Of a DNA stretch of 64,000 nucleotides, positions 17,628 through 26,085 are shown piece after piece (positions within the stretch are counted from its first letter, which is position 1; each line of letters opens with the position of its first letter). Both the position numbers and the translations under genes were made by a program. The notes beneath the pieces are model-generated. The model was not told the DNA's origin. It saw nothing but the letters and a program-made list of their open reading frames with translations, and made no database searches. Source of the stretch: Lyngbya sp. CCAP 1446/10 (GTDB taxonomy: Bacteria; Cyanobacteriota; Cyanobacteriia; Cyanobacteriales; Microcoleaceae); the NCBI RefSeq assembly GCF_026130175.1, contig NZ_JAIGNI010000013.1:9327-73326 (forward strand), written 5' to 3'.

Positions 17628-18023
17628 TTAGCGATCGGTCGCAGCATCCGCACACATAATTGTAAAGAATTTGCAAGCGATACAATCGGGGGGAACTTTT
17701 TCTGAGTTTGGGAGATCTACAGGTTGTTCGTCTTCGCTGCCGGCGGGAAAGATGCACAGGCCCACTTGTTTGACTCCAGCCATGAGTTCGACAACTCGAT
17801 CTAAAATGCTGTCGATTCTTTCAATTAGTTCATCTGCTACATCTAGACTCGGCGCGATGATGAAAAAGGTTTTGACTCCTTCGGGACAAGGGGCGAAGCC
17901 GAGGGTGCACTCTTCTAATAGTGCTTGAGTCGAGAGACTCAGAGGCTCATCGAAGCGAGCGATTACTGCTCGATCAAAGGCTTGTGTCAGGGAACGATCG
18001 CCAAAAACAGGTTGAGATAACAT
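17628..18023 (-). CDS. Conserved-looking hypothetical protein, Cys-containing
   Basis: 131 residues, not recognised. The composition and helix-strand alternation look genuine (TFFIIAPSLDVADELIERID, 20 residues in the middle). The C-terminus carries two close cysteines in DCIACKFF and another in IMCADA, which could bind metal or form a disulphide. There is no signal peptide or membrane segment. An ATG at 18023 is preceded by GGAAG about 8 bases upstream on the minus strand. It is divergent from argS with a 291-base spacer. I do not propose a function. Confidence 0.65.
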   Translation of the reverse strand: MLSQPVFGDRSLTQAFDRAVIARFDEPLSLSTQALLEECTLGFAPCPEGVKTFFIIAPSLDVADELIERIDSILDRVVELMAGVKQVGLCIFPAGSEDEQPVDLPNSEKVPPDCIACKFFTIMCADAATDR

Positions 18024-18314
18024 AACTACTTCCTTTCGTAGAATTTTTGGAGCATTGAAAAAATATTAACATACCTTAATGTAACTGATTTAACTAAATT
18101 GTATGGCGATCGCGATCATGACTAGATGTGATATTTTTTGATGTGTAGAGCGATCGGCATTGTGATAATCTGTAATCTCAGATACAAAACCCTGTGATTT
18201 AGATCAGGATGGAAAATATTTTCGAGGGGGTAATCCCCGGAGAAGTACAGCTAAAAGTTGCGATCGACCTCAACCTCTAGCGTTTAAAATAAATATCCAA
18301 TCAAAATATTAAAG

Positions 18315-20072
18315 ATGAACTCGATCGCCCAACAGTTAAAAACCAGATTTGAAAAAGCCTTCACCTCCGCATTCGGCGAGAGTTATGCCGATACGGATCT
18401 GATGCTAGCCCCTGCGGGAAATCCCAAGTTTGGGGACTTTCAGTGCAATGCAGCGATGAGTTTGGGCAAAAAGTTAGGTAAGCCACCGCGGGCGATCGCC
18501 TCTACAATCATCGAAAACCTCGACATCGCCGACATCTGCGAAACCCCAGAAATCGCCGGCCCGGGTTTTATCAATTTGAAGCTCAAACCGGCGTATTTGG
18601 AAGCGCAAATAAGTGAGATCGCCGCCGACACCCGTTTGGGGATTGAACCGGTGAAAACGCCTCAGAGAGTGGCGATCGACTTTTCGAGCCCGAATATCGC
18701 CAAAGAAATGCACGTCGGACATTTGCGATCGACAATCATCGGAGATGCGATCGCCCGCACCCTCGAATTTCAAGGCCACGACGTAATCAGAATCAACCAC
18801 ATCGGCGACTGGGGCACCCAATTCGGGATGCTGATCGCATACTTGCGCGAAGTTCACCCCCAAGCCCTCACCACCGCTGACGCTCTAGATTTAGGCGATT
18901 TAGTCGCATTTTACCGCCAAGCAAAACAGCGCTTCGACGCAGACGCAACCTTCAAAGAAACCGCCCGCCAAGAAGTAGTAAAACTGCAAGCAGGCGCAGA
19001 AGACACCAGGCGCGCCTGGAAACTGCTGTGCGATCAATCCCGCCGCGAATTCCAAGTAATCTACGACTTACTAGACATCAAACTAACCGAACGCGGCGAA
19101 TCCTTTTACAATCCATTATTGTCCGCAGTAATCGCCGACTTAAACAAGTTAGGTTTGCTAGTAGAAAGCGACGGCGCAAAATGCATATTTGTAGACGGTT
19201 TCACCAACAAAGAAGGCGAACCATTACCGCTAATCGTGCAGAAAAGCGACGGCGGATACAACTACGCAACAACAGATTTAGCCGCCATCCGCTACCGCAT
19301 CCAAAACGACAAGGCAAAACGCATAGTTTACGTCACAGATTCAGGACAAGCCAACCATTTCGCCCAAGTATTTGCAGTAGCCAGAAAAGCCGGTTGGATT
19401 CCCGAAGATGTCGAAATTGTCCACGTTCCCTTCGGTTTGGTATGCGGAGAAGATGGCAAAAGATTAAAAACTCGTTCTGGGGATGCAGTGCGCTTGCAGG
19501 ATTTGCTTGATGAGGCGATCGTCCGCACCCGCCAAGATTTAGAAAACAGATTAAAAGCAGAGGAAAGACACGAAACAGAAGAATTTATTGCCAGCGTCTC
19601 TCGAACCGTTGGTTTGAGTGCCGTTAAGTATGCCGATTTAAGTCAAAACCGCGCCAGCAACTATGTATTTAGCTACGACAAAATGCTCGCATTGCAAGGA
19701 AATACTGCTCCTTATATGCTGTATGCCTACGTGCGCGTGCAGGGAATTCGCCGCAAAGGAGAGATTGATTTTGATAACTTAGATGCTAGTGCAAAAGTGA
19801 TTTTGCAGTCAGATGCCGAGTTAGTATTGGCAAAGCATTTATTGCAGTTCAATGAAGTTATAAATGCTGTGGGCGGCGACTTGTTGCCAAATCGGATTTG
19901 TCAGTATTTGTTTGAATTAAGTCAAAAGTTCAATCAATTTTTTGAACAATGTCCGGTACTGAAAGCTGAGGAACCGTTGCGGACTTCGCGGTTAATGTTG
20001 TGCGATTTGACGGCGAGGACTCTGAAGTTGGGTTTAGATTTGTTGGGGATTCAAGTGTTGGAGAGAATGTAA
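18315..20072 (+). CDS. argS: Arginyl-tRNA synthetase
   Basis: 585 residues, the normal length for class I ArgRS. It charges tRNA-Arg with arginine in the cytoplasm. An N-terminal Add-1 (Arg-N) domain is followed by the HIGH-type signature in [20 protein letters not shown] (His-Val-Gly-His near 135). [13 protein letters not shown] follows. The KMSK position is degenerate ([10 protein letters not shown]), which is common in ArgRS. The C-terminal DALR anticodon-binding domain begins near 470 with the YAYVRVQGI segment and ends in GIQVLERM, the usual ending. It is a single-gene unit. Confidence 0.96.
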   Translation: MNSIAQQLKTRFEKAFTSAFGESYADTDLMLAPAGNPKFGDFQCNAAMSLGKKLGKPPRAIASTIIENLDIADICETPEIAGPGFINLKLKPAYLEAQISEIAADTRLGIEPVKTPQRVAIDFSSPNIAKEMHVGHLRSTIIGDAIARTLEFQGHDVIRINHIGDWGTQFGMLIAYLREVHPQALTTADALDLGDLVAFYRQAKQRFDADATFKETARQEVVKLQAGAEDTRRAWKLLCDQSRREFQVIYDLLDIKLTERGESFYNPLLSAVIADLNKLGLLVESDGAKCIFVDGFTNKEGEPLPLIVQKSDGGYNYATTDLAAIRYRIQNDKAKRIVYVTDSGQANHFAQVFAVARKAGWIPEDVEIVHVPFGLVCGEDGKRLKTRSGDAVRLQDLLDEAIVRTRQDLENRLKAEERHETEEFIASVSRTVGLSAVKYADLSQNRASNYVFSYDKMLALQGNTAPYMLYAYVRVQGIRRKGEIDFDNLDASAKVILQSDAELVLAKHLLQFNEVINAVGGDLLPNRICQYLFELSQKFNQFFEQCPVLKAEEPLRTSRLMLCDLTARTLKLGLDLLGIQVLERM

Positions 20073-20088
20073 TCTAAGGTTTGTAGCT

Positions 20089-20152
20089 GTAGGGTGCGTG
20101 AGAGCAATAAATATTTGAATCTCGGTGATGAAACTGTTTGCACTCACGCACC
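20089..20152. repeat. Dispersed palindrome, GTAGGGTGCGT family
   Basis: GTAGGGTGCGTGAG at the left and CTCACGCACC at the right, directly behind argS. It could act as an mRNA end structure. Three tandem CGCTGATAAA units follow at about 20203-20232. Confidence 0.65.
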
Positions 20153-20238
20153 GCCAAAAGTCTTGAACAATACCGATGCAACCGGAAATAAGATAATTTT
20201 AACCGCTGATAAACGCTGATAAACGCTGATAGAGAGGA

Positions 20239-20448
20239 CTATTCTGCATCAATTCCTTGCCACAGTTCAGAAAGCGGTACAGTCTCTCCTGTCATGGCTT
20301 CGTGCCATCCTTGACGAAAACAGTCTTCGGCTGACTTCAGCGGTTCCTCAGCAAGAACGATGATGCGGACTCTGTGTCCAGAAAATTTGGCTGCTTGGGC
20401 GAGAATTTCTTCCCACGTTCCCTCTAGTTCTAGTATTTGTGGTGTCAT
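20239..20448 (-). CDS. Second antitoxin-like protein (paralogue)
   Basis: 69 residues, clearly a paralogue of the protein at 20860-21078. Both share the LELEGTWEEILAQ start, an RVRIIVLA strand, a FRQ.W segment and a SELW.GIDAE ending. It follows the RelE-like toxin gene by 17 bases on the same strand. The N-terminus is a short strand-helix unit like those that bind DNA in small antitoxins, and the C-terminus would wrap the toxin. This is inferred from context. The duplication gives the toxin an antitoxin-like gene on each side. Confidence 0.7.
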   Translation of the reverse strand: MTPQILELEGTWEEILAQAAKFSGHRVRIIVLAEEPLKSAEDCFRQGWHEAMTGETVPLSELWQGIDAE

Positions 20449-20465
20449 TTTTGTGATTTTAATTT

Positions 20466-20870
20466 TTAACCGTCAGGGCGATCGCTATCTTCTTCATCTT
20501 GTATTTCTTTAGGAATAGTGGCATCATTCAACTGACTAATAATTTGTATAATTTGCTCGGCTGAAATATCCACTTGTTCTGATTTTGCATAAATACTCAT
20601 CAAAAAGATAGCTATAGGTGTCTGAACGTAATATATCAGTCGATAGCCAGCACTTTTGCCCTTTTTGATGTCGCTGTTTTTGACTCGCACCTTAAAGACA
20701 ATATCATTAATCCCTGATATTCGATTTCCAGGCAATTCTCCCGCTTGAAGTTGTTCAACAATCGGCTGAACGTCAGAGCGAATGTGGCGGTACTTTTTGG
20801 ACAGTGCGCGTAAATTGCGCTTAAATTCATCGGCAAAGTACACCTTAATTGAAGGAGAATCATTCTGCAT
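20466..20870 (-). CDS. RelE/ParE-superfamily toxin
   Basis: 134 residues from the ATG at 20870. It overlaps the upstream antitoxin gene by 11 bases in another frame, a typical toxin-antitoxin coupling. The fold signature is RelE-like: IKVYFADEFKRNLRALSKKY at the start, GNRISGINDIVFKVRVKN in the core, and the sequence GYRLIYYVQT then IFLMSIYAKSEQ at the end (Arg and Tyr are the usual active-site types). RelE toxins cut mRNA on the ribosome, whereas ParE relatives hit gyrase. The branch is not clear. The 35 acidic residues at the C-terminus extend beyond the usual ~90-residue core. Confidence 0.82.
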   Translation of the reverse strand: MQNDSPSIKVYFADEFKRNLRALSKKYRHIRSDVQPIVEQLQAGELPGNRISGINDIVFKVRVKNSDIKKGKSAGYRLIYYVQTPIAIFLMSIYAKSEQVDISAEQIIQIISQLNDATIPKEIQDEEDSDRPDG

Positions 20871-21078
20871 CAATACCTTCCCACAGTTCCGATACAGGTC
20901 TAGTTTTTCCTGCCTTTATTTCCAGCCATGCTTGCCGAAAGCTTTCTTCTGGAGATGGGAGTGCTTCTTCGTCTTCGTCAGCAAGAACGATGATGCGGAC
21001 TCTGCGTCCAGCAAACTCTGCTGATTGGGCGAGAATTTCTTCCCACGTCCCTTCTAGTTCTAACACTTGTGCTGTCAT
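20860..21078 (-). CDS. Antitoxin of RelE-type toxin module
   Basis: 72 residues. It is the first gene of a three-gene unit and lies directly upstream of the toxin, whose ATG is inside this gene's last codons (GATGCAGAATGA). Acidic stretch DEDEEALPSPEES sits in the middle, as expected for a flexible toxin-wrapping segment. It should neutralise the toxin and repress the operon. It differs from its downstream copy mainly by a three-residue acidic insertion. Confidence 0.75.
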   Translation of the reverse strand: MTAQVLELEGTWEEILAQSAEFAGRRVRIIVLADEDEEALPSPEESFRQAWLEIKAGKTRPVSELWEGIDAE

Positions 21079-21140
21079 TGGTTTGACTTTTTTAAAGAGT
21101 TGGATTTAGTTAATTATAGCGCATTCCTCAAATCGAGCAT

Positions 21141-21983
21141 TTACGGCTTTTTGTTAACAACCAAGCTATCCAGAAGGCCTTTAAACATTGTTACGACAAT
21201 CTGGCGATCGTTATCTCTCACAAATATATCGTAATTGGGACTTGAGTTAATTTCAATCAACCAATATGCTCCGTTTTTATCTAGCGCGATGTCAAGCCCA
21301 GCATAATTAATCGCAATTTCCGCAAAAACAGGTTTAACAAAATCTTCCATCTCAGACATGAGATAGGGGTTAATTATATGTTTGGCTTTTGCACCTTCCC
21401 AGTGCAGCGGGCTTAAATTCCCCGCAAATTTAGCCTGAGATTTGTCTTTTTCGTACAGCAAAACTAGCTTTTTTTTGCAGAATACAGCCCGATATTCGTG
21501 AGCAATTTCGATATATTCTTGAGCGAGCGCCACATAGTCATAATCTTTGCTGTTGACGTTAAATATAATTTCTAGGGCTTCTTTAATTTGCTCTATCGTT
21601 TCACACAAAAAAACATTGTTGCCACCAGCACCGCGATTTCTTTTGAGAATCACCGGGAAAGAGAAATTTTTGTGGACTTCTAAAACTATTGATTCAATAT
21701 CTGGGAAACTCAAATACTTTTTATACTTCTCCTCGCAGTGAGGCGAGACAAAACCGAGAGTTTTGGGAGTATTTATTTTGCCGTTTAATAGTTGATAGGT
21801 ATATTCTTTGTCTTTAAAAATCTCTGCTACTGAGGCGCTATTAAATGGCGTTATGTAATTGACAAAATAATATTCTTCGCCACCCTGTTTGAGTCTAATC
21901 AAGTTTTGGCAATTATGCAGGATTTCGTAAGGGATATTTAATTCCTCACAAGCTGCCAGCAGGATTTCAATATTGGTCAGCAT
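21141..21983 (-). CDS. ATP-grasp domain protein, carboxylate-amine ligase type
   Basis: 280 residues. It has an ATP-grasp core: glycine-rich loop in LKRNRGAGGNNVF (near residue 125), an adenine-binding LAQEYIE segment, and the metal-binding end WLIEINSSPNYD. Family enzymes join a carboxylate to an amine through an acyl-phosphate, as in RimK, peptide ligases and cyanophycin-type synthetases. The partner substrates are unknown. It is close to d-Ala-d-Ala/RimK-like members by eye. It is monocistronic, 62 bases upstream of the antitoxin start and in the same direction. Confidence 0.8.
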   Translation of the reverse strand: MLTNIEILLAACEELNIPYEILHNCQNLIRLKQGGEEYYFVNYITPFNSASVAEIFKDKEYTYQLLNGKINTPKTLGFVSPHCEEKYKKYLSFPDIESIVLEVHKNFSFPVILKRNRGAGGNNVFLCETIEQIKEALEIIFNVNSKDYDYVALAQEYIEIAHEYRAVFCKKKLVLLYEKDKSQAKFAGNLSPLHWEGAKAKHIINPYLMSEMEDFVKPVFAEIAINYAGLDIALDKNGAYWLIEINSSPNYDIFVRDNDRQIVVTMFKGLLDSLVVNKKP

Positions 21984-22064
21984 AAAATGTAACTTAATTA
22001 AAAAGTAATTTTAACAATTTGAGAAGCGCGATCGCACTTCTCAAACTTCAAATTCAATCAAATT

Positions 22065-22754
22065 CTACCCAAACAGCCGCTGCTGACCGTTTGCGGCATC
22101 TTTCCCGGCATAAATCTCGCGCGTTCCCTTGGGAATATAAATCCAGTCGAACTCTTGCAAGCGGTTTGTCAAGTTGGAAATGCTCACTCCCAATTCATCT
22201 CTCATTTTGTATAAATGCGACCATTTTGTTAAATCGCGTCCCTGTCTTTTATCTTCCAAAACTCCTCTGGGCATTAACAAACAGCTTGCAAAATATTGGG
22301 CTTGCCATTCGATCGAGGCAATTTTGGTATTTGCGATCGCACCCCGACACACAAACGGTTCTTCGACATCAGATGCTGTTTTTTCTCGATCGCCCAAATC
22401 TAGTTCCAACTGTTCCACAGTACCGTCTGCTTCGTCTTGATTGACGTGCAGCACCCAGTGGCCGATTTCGTGGGCGATCGTCGATTCGATGAACCCCGGC
22501 GGTTTTTCGAGAATCAATTCGTTGATTTCGATTAACCGCTGCTGGGGTAAAATCCTCGCAGCGATCGCACCTTCTTCATCCGGCTCAATGTAGTCCCAAA
22601 CTACGCCCAAGTCCAGAAAATCAGCAACAGTTGTCGCTTCAAAAGGCCATTTCGGAGCAAACTTTTGCGTTTTCTGCATCTGCATCAGGATGTCATTTGC
22701 CAAACGCTCGATCGATTCTTTGGGATAGAAGCAATACGGTTTAAAAATACTCAC
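22065..22754 (-). CDS. ImmA/IrrE-family metallo-endopeptidase
   Basis: 229 residues starting at a GTG with AGAGAGG about 10 bases upstream. The zinc motif HEIGHW is at residues 95-100, and the third ligand Glu is in IEWQAQYFASCLLMP near 148. This is the layout of ImmA (cleaves the ImmR repressor) and IrrE/PprI (cleaves DdrO). It lies 16 bases behind an XRE repressor gene, so the expected role is stress-triggered cleavage of that repressor. The C-terminus, about 75 residues after the ligand Glu, lacks any recognised sensor domain. Confidence 0.88.
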   Translation of the reverse strand: MSIFKPYCFYPKESIERLANDILMQMQKTQKFAPKWPFEATTVADFLDLGVVWDYIEPDEEGAIAARILPQQRLIEINELILEKPPGFIESTIAHEIGHWVLHVNQDEADGTVEQLELDLGDREKTASDVEEPFVCRGAIANTKIASIEWQAQYFASCLLMPRGVLEDKRQGRDLTKWSHLYKMRDELGVSISNLTNRLQEFDWIYIPKGTREIYAGKDAANGQQRLFG

Positions 22755-22770
22755 GCTTCAGGGGCCTCTC

Positions 22771-23118
22771 TTACGCTTCAAAAGATTGTTTGAGCCAATC
22801 TGGATTTTCTTGCATCCGGCGGAAAAGAGCCTGCATTTCCTTCGGATTCTGCTTCAGCAGCGCTTCGTACTGCTGAGGCAGTCTACCGGCAAGAAAAATC
22901 AATTCCTCTTCGTTGATGTCGAGATTCCGCGCTAGCGATCGAATTACGTCTTCTTTTGGCGCATAATCCGCGCGATCGTTCTCCAACTTCGACAAATAAG
23001 TAAAATCCACACTTAGCATAGCAGCAAGCTCACGTTGTGAGTAAGCCTTATCCTTGCGAGCTTGACGGATCAGTCTTCCAAATGTTTGTTCCACGGTTTT
23101 TCGCCTCCTGACAAGCAT
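22771..23118 (-). CDS. XRE-family transcriptional repressor
   Basis: 115 residues from the ATG at 23118. The frame extends 18 codons further, but those residues are a non-conserved hydrophobic stretch. The HTH is clear in LIRQARKDKAYSQRELAAML with the recognition helix in VDFTYLSKLENDR. The C-terminal ~45 residues (LAGRLPQQYEALL onward) are helical and could hold the site cut by the downstream metalloprotease. It is predicted to repress its own operon and the divergent one through the palindrome at 23190-23207. The arrangement mirrors ImmR/ImmA and DdrO/IrrE. Confidence 0.88.
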   Translation of the reverse strand: MLVRRRKTVEQTFGRLIRQARKDKAYSQRELAAMLSVDFTYLSKLENDRADYAPKEDVIRSLARNLDINEEELIFLAGRLPQQYEALLKQNPKEMQALFRRMQENPDWLKQSFEA

Positions 23119-23189
23119 TCTAGCCTGTTTTGATGAAAACTTCAACAAAATACTTGACGGGAAAATCAACATACGTTACCATGAATTTA

Positions 23190-23207
23190 GTTGACGCTTT
23201 AGTCAAC
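23190..23207. promoter_or_regulatory. Operator-like palindrome in divergent spacer
   Basis: Perfect inverted repeat GTTGAC-N6-GTCAAC, 72 bases upstream of the XRE gene and 140 bases before the divergent gene. It carries a TTGAC -35-like word on both strands, so a bound repressor would block both. Convincing -10 boxes are not obvious. Confidence 0.6.
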
Positions 23208-23346
23208 GCTTCTGACCACACTGCTGTGGTTGAAAGTGGAAATCAGCTAAAAAACACGTACATATAGCGTAGTTAAGTTGAGAGGAGCGATCGCCACCCG
23301 GCATCTAAACCCTTGTACGCAGCCAATAAGGAGGAACAGATAGCAA

Positions 23347-23613
23347 ATGCTGAGAACCTGGACAGACACGCATTACAAGCTCGAAGACGATGACTGGCTA
23401 TACATCGCCACCCACGAAGAACAAAGCTCAGCCTCACTGGTTTGTCCGGGCTACGCGCGGGATGGCGAAGGCTTTAGCATCCACTTCACCCCAGCGCACT
23501 TAGAAACCTTAGAGCATTTGCTCACCGCATTGCGGATTATTCAAGCTCAACAAGAGGCGATGCTTGAGTATACCTATCCAGAACCAAAAGCGACTACACA
23601 TCTTATTAGGTAA
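23347..23613 (+). CDS. Small hypothetical protein, first of divergent operon
   Basis: 88 residues, not recognised. It is acidic, with aromatic residues and no membrane or signal segment (WLYIATHEEQ, then FSIHFTPAHLETLEHLL). AAGGAGG lies 12 bases upstream of the ATG. It is the first gene of a five-gene run facing away from the XRE/ImmA pair, so it is the most likely direct target of the repressor. Its function is unknown. Confidence 0.7.
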   Translation: MLRTWTDTHYKLEDDDWLYIATHEEQSSASLVCPGYARDGEGFSIHFTPAHLETLEHLLTALRIIQAQQEAMLEYTYPEPKATTHLIR

Positions 23614-23617
23614 TCGG

Positions 23618-23666
23618 ATGGGGAGATGGGGAGATGGGGAGATGGGGAGATGGGGAGATGGGGAGA
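23618..23666. repeat. GATGGGGAGA tandem repeat
   Basis: Five to six tandem copies of a GATGGGGA unit, followed by about four TTACCAA-type heptamers up to 23720. They separate the first and second genes of the putative operon. Confidence 0.8.
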
Positions 23667-23756
23667 ATTAGCCAATTACCAATTACTAATTCCCAATTAC
23701 CAATTACCGATTACCAATTGTCTGTAAATCAATAAATAACTAAGGAAAAACTAACC

Positions 23757-24458
23757 ATGACTACCACAAAAGAAAGACCTACATTTTCAGTATTTGGAGC
23801 CAAACCTAGCAATGCTTTGCTAGTACCAGAAATCCCGATCGCCGTTCGCAACAATTGCCAAAGCGGCCAGTGGGCGATCGGCGATACAGATTACGGTTCC
23901 AAGTGTTCGATCACTATCCTTAAATTTGCCAAATTTTTCGGTTCCCTCGGTCAAACTTCCCACACACTTTGGGGTCAACTCTGGTTCGTCGCAGAAACAG
24001 GCGAACTCCCCCAAGGAGTTGTCATGGTGACATACATCAAAAACCGCAGTTTAAACGACTTTAACCGTTTAGTCGCATCAGTTCAATCGCGCGGCGTAGA
24101 GCCAGCAACTGGAATTTTTGTTCCCGAATTTGTAAAACATTCCGGTCAAAAACCAGACGACAGCGGAGTAGTTAAACCCATAAATTACTACAGTTTAAAA
24201 TGGTCGTGGATGGAGCGCAAAGACTGGGCAGTTATCGATCAAGCAGCAGCAGTTTTGTCCGATACGAGCAATCAATCGCGGATGATTGACTTAGAAGGAA
24301 CCAGGGCTATGATCTGTTTAGATAACCTACCAGCAGCACAAGTTGCGTCCTTGATGGCCGCTCACACTAGCGGTGAAAGCGATGCGATTGCTTTGAATTC
24401 TAACGGCGGTATGTCGCTACCGTCAGCGGAAGACAGAGCAACTGCTGACTTGTTCTAA
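23757..24458 (+). CDS. Hypothetical protein of XRE/ImmA-linked island
   Basis: 233 residues, not recognised. The first ~35 residues are polar. The body (WAIGDTDYGSKCSITILKF, then LWGQLWFVAETGEL) alternates strands and looks like a globular beta-rich fold, and the last ~40 residues are acidic and disordered. An acidic C-terminal tail after a beta core recalls single-stranded-DNA-binding proteins, but I cannot support that assignment. ATAACTAAGGAAAAA precedes the ATG, giving a plausible ribosome site. A strong hairpin follows at 24467-24493. Confidence 0.72.
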   Translation: MTTTKERPTFSVFGAKPSNALLVPEIPIAVRNNCQSGQWAIGDTDYGSKCSITILKFAKFFGSLGQTSHTLWGQLWFVAETGELPQGVVMVTYIKNRSLNDFNRLVASVQSRGVEPATGIFVPEFVKHSGQKPDDSGVVKPINYYSLKWSWMERKDWAVIDQAAAVLSDTSNQSRMIDLEGTRAMICLDNLPAAQVASLMAAHTSGESDAIALNSNGGMSLPSAEDRATADLF

Positions 24459-24466
24459 TTGTGTAG

Positions 24467-24493
24467 AAAAGGCGCGATTAAATCGCGCCTTTT
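24467..24493. terminator. Perfect intrinsic-terminator-like hairpin
   Basis: Arms AAAAGGCGCGATT and AATCGCGCCTTTT around one base, giving a U-tract on either strand. It lies 9 bases behind the stop of the 233-residue gene and 27 bases before the next ATG. It would end or attenuate transcription inside the gene run. Confidence 0.8.
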
Positions 24494-24519
24494 CCGTAAC
24501 TGTGACCAGGAAGAGTAAA

Positions 24520-24888
24520 ATGAAAAAAGTCACTAAAATCAAAGCCAAACCAAACCTGCAACAAAGCCGTTTGAGAGAGAATTTCGAGATGCTCGATCGC
24601 ATTCGGGATGATACAGTTAACGACATCGAAAGTCTTACCGAAGATTTCCAGCACATGACTTTAGTTGCGGAATCTATCCGGCGGAATTACCGAGCTTTGC
24701 TTTCGGAAAATCAACTGCTAAAAAACACGCTTTTAAGTATAATTGAGGAGTGCGAATGCTGGCAAAGCAATCGGTGCGATCGCTGTCAAAAGATTCTCAA
24801 ATCTCTACACAGCAATAATTCAGACTTTCCACCGAATGCAGCCAAAGAATACCGAACTATTCTCAGCAAACTCAGGAACTTAGGATAG
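24520..24888 (+). CDS. Hypothetical basic/coiled protein with Cys pairs
   Basis: 122 residues from the ATG at 24520, which has AGGAAGAG 5 bases upstream. The GTG at 24502 is less likely. The N-terminus is lysine-rich. The middle is helical. The segment CECWQSNRCDRCQK holds four cysteines in C-x-C and C-x-x-C pairs, which could form a small zinc knuckle. It is not recognised. It lies 57 bases before the first coiled-coil gene. Confidence 0.68.
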   Translation: MKKVTKIKAKPNLQQSRLRENFEMLDRIRDDTVNDIESLTEDFQHMTLVAESIRRNYRALLSENQLLKNTLLSIIEECECWQSNRCDRCQKILKSLHSNNSDFPPNAAKEYRTILSKLRNLG

Positions 24889-24945
24889 CTCAAAACGTCT
24901 CACTAACCAAGCCAATAATAGTTTGAATCAGGAGCAAAAAACCTT

Positions 24946-25923
24946 ATGACACTAGCAACAGCCAAAGATAGCAAAGCCAAGATTTTGCAAAATTTTCAGC
25001 AGATTTTAGCAGAAAAGAAAAAGATTGAATCTAAAGTCGAAACTAAGGAACAGTCCGCCGAAAAAGCCAAAAGCAAACAACTCCTAGAAGTTGCTTCTAC
25101 CTATACAATTGACAGCATTGTTAAAGGCTTGGCAGATTTGCAATTAGATTTCGGTAGCATCACCAGCGGACTTTCGGAAAAACTGAAGGCGGAATCTTCC
25201 AAATTAGATGAATTAAAACGGGCGATCGAAATTGAAGCCGAACAATTGCAAGAGTTACAGCAAGTTAGAGTTGTAGCAGATGCTCTCCACATTTTAACTC
25301 AAGAACACCGGGAAAAACTGACGCTCCTGGAACAAAACAGCGCCAATCAGCGCGAAGTCATCGAAAAAGATACAACCCAAAAACGCAAGATTTGGGAAAA
25401 AGAACAGCAAGAATTTGATGCAGCAGTTCAAGAACAAACTGCACTCACAACAAAAGGGCGCCAGCAGGAAACAGCGGATTATCAATACGAATTGCAGCGC
25501 GATCGTAAAATTGAAACCGACGAATACGAAGAAACGAAGCGCAAACTAGAACGGCAATTGCAAGAATCTACCCGCGAAAAAGACAAAAACTGGGCGGAAA
25601 GAGAAAAAACCCTCAGCGACAATCAACCGGAGTTTGAAGAGAATCAAAGGAAAGCTGCTGGATTTGAAGAAGAACTCAAACAGGCTTATACGAAAGCCAA
25701 AGAAGAAGCAATTCAAGAAGTTTCCCGCGAAGCTAAAGTCAAGGCAGATTTAGCGGATAAGGAATGGGAAGGAAGCAAGCAGGGATATGAGTTGAAAGTG
25801 CAATCTTTACAGCAGACAATTGCGCGGCAAACTGAACAAATTGCTGAGATTTCCGCGCAACTGCAAGCTACGATGAAGCAAGCGCAAGATTTGGCAATGA
25901 AAGCTTTTGCAAGCAAAGCTTAA
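24946..25923 (+). CDS. Long coiled-coil protein, copy 1
   Basis: 325 residues, almost entirely charged heptad sequence rich in Glu, Lys and Gln (for example from residue 85 to 300). There is no ATPase head, membrane segment or signal peptide. AGGAGC stands about 12 bases upstream of the ATG. It is a paralogue of the next gene: shared landmarks are GLSEKLKAESSKLDEL, EQLQELQQ, a WAEREK segment and an AQDLAMKAF ending. Such proteins are filament or scaffold formers (CCRP type) or SMC-like accessory rods. Which of these applies is not known. Confidence 0.8.
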   Translation: MTLATAKDSKAKILQNFQQILAEKKKIESKVETKEQSAEKAKSKQLLEVASTYTIDSIVKGLADLQLDFGSITSGLSEKLKAESSKLDELKRAIEIEAEQLQELQQVRVVADALHILTQEHREKLTLLEQNSANQREVIEKDTTQKRKIWEKEQQEFDAAVQEQTALTTKGRQQETADYQYELQRDRKIETDEYEETKRKLERQLQESTREKDKNWAEREKTLSDNQPEFEENQRKAAGFEEELKQAYTKAKEEAIQEVSREAKVKADLADKEWEGSKQGYELKVQSLQQTIARQTEQIAEISAQLQATMKQAQDLAMKAFASKA

Positions 25924-25926
25924 AAC

Positions 25927-26065
25927 TCGGTTCGTAGTGAGGACTTTAGTCCGCATCCGAGTTCGTAGTGAAGACTTTATTCCTTATTTTCTCAAAACTT
26001 TCGGAATTTAGTCCGAACTATCGAACCTGGAAGGACTGAAGTCCTGACTACGAACCTAATTCAAA
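25927..26065. repeat. Dispersed palindrome, GGACTTTAGTCC family
   Basis: TTCGTAGTGAGGACTTTAGTCC at the left (split across 25931-25952) and a mirrored GGACTGAAGTCC-TGACTACGAAC at the right. Related copies lie at 114-139 and 54339-54436. It separates the two coiled-coil genes. Confidence 0.65.
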
Positions 26066-26085
26066 CTATTAACAAATCAAAAGCC

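Noticed and set aside
19028-19510. Arg-rich 160-codon plus-strand frame inside argS.
   Set aside because: It is fully inside the argS reading frame with biased composition, so a shadow.
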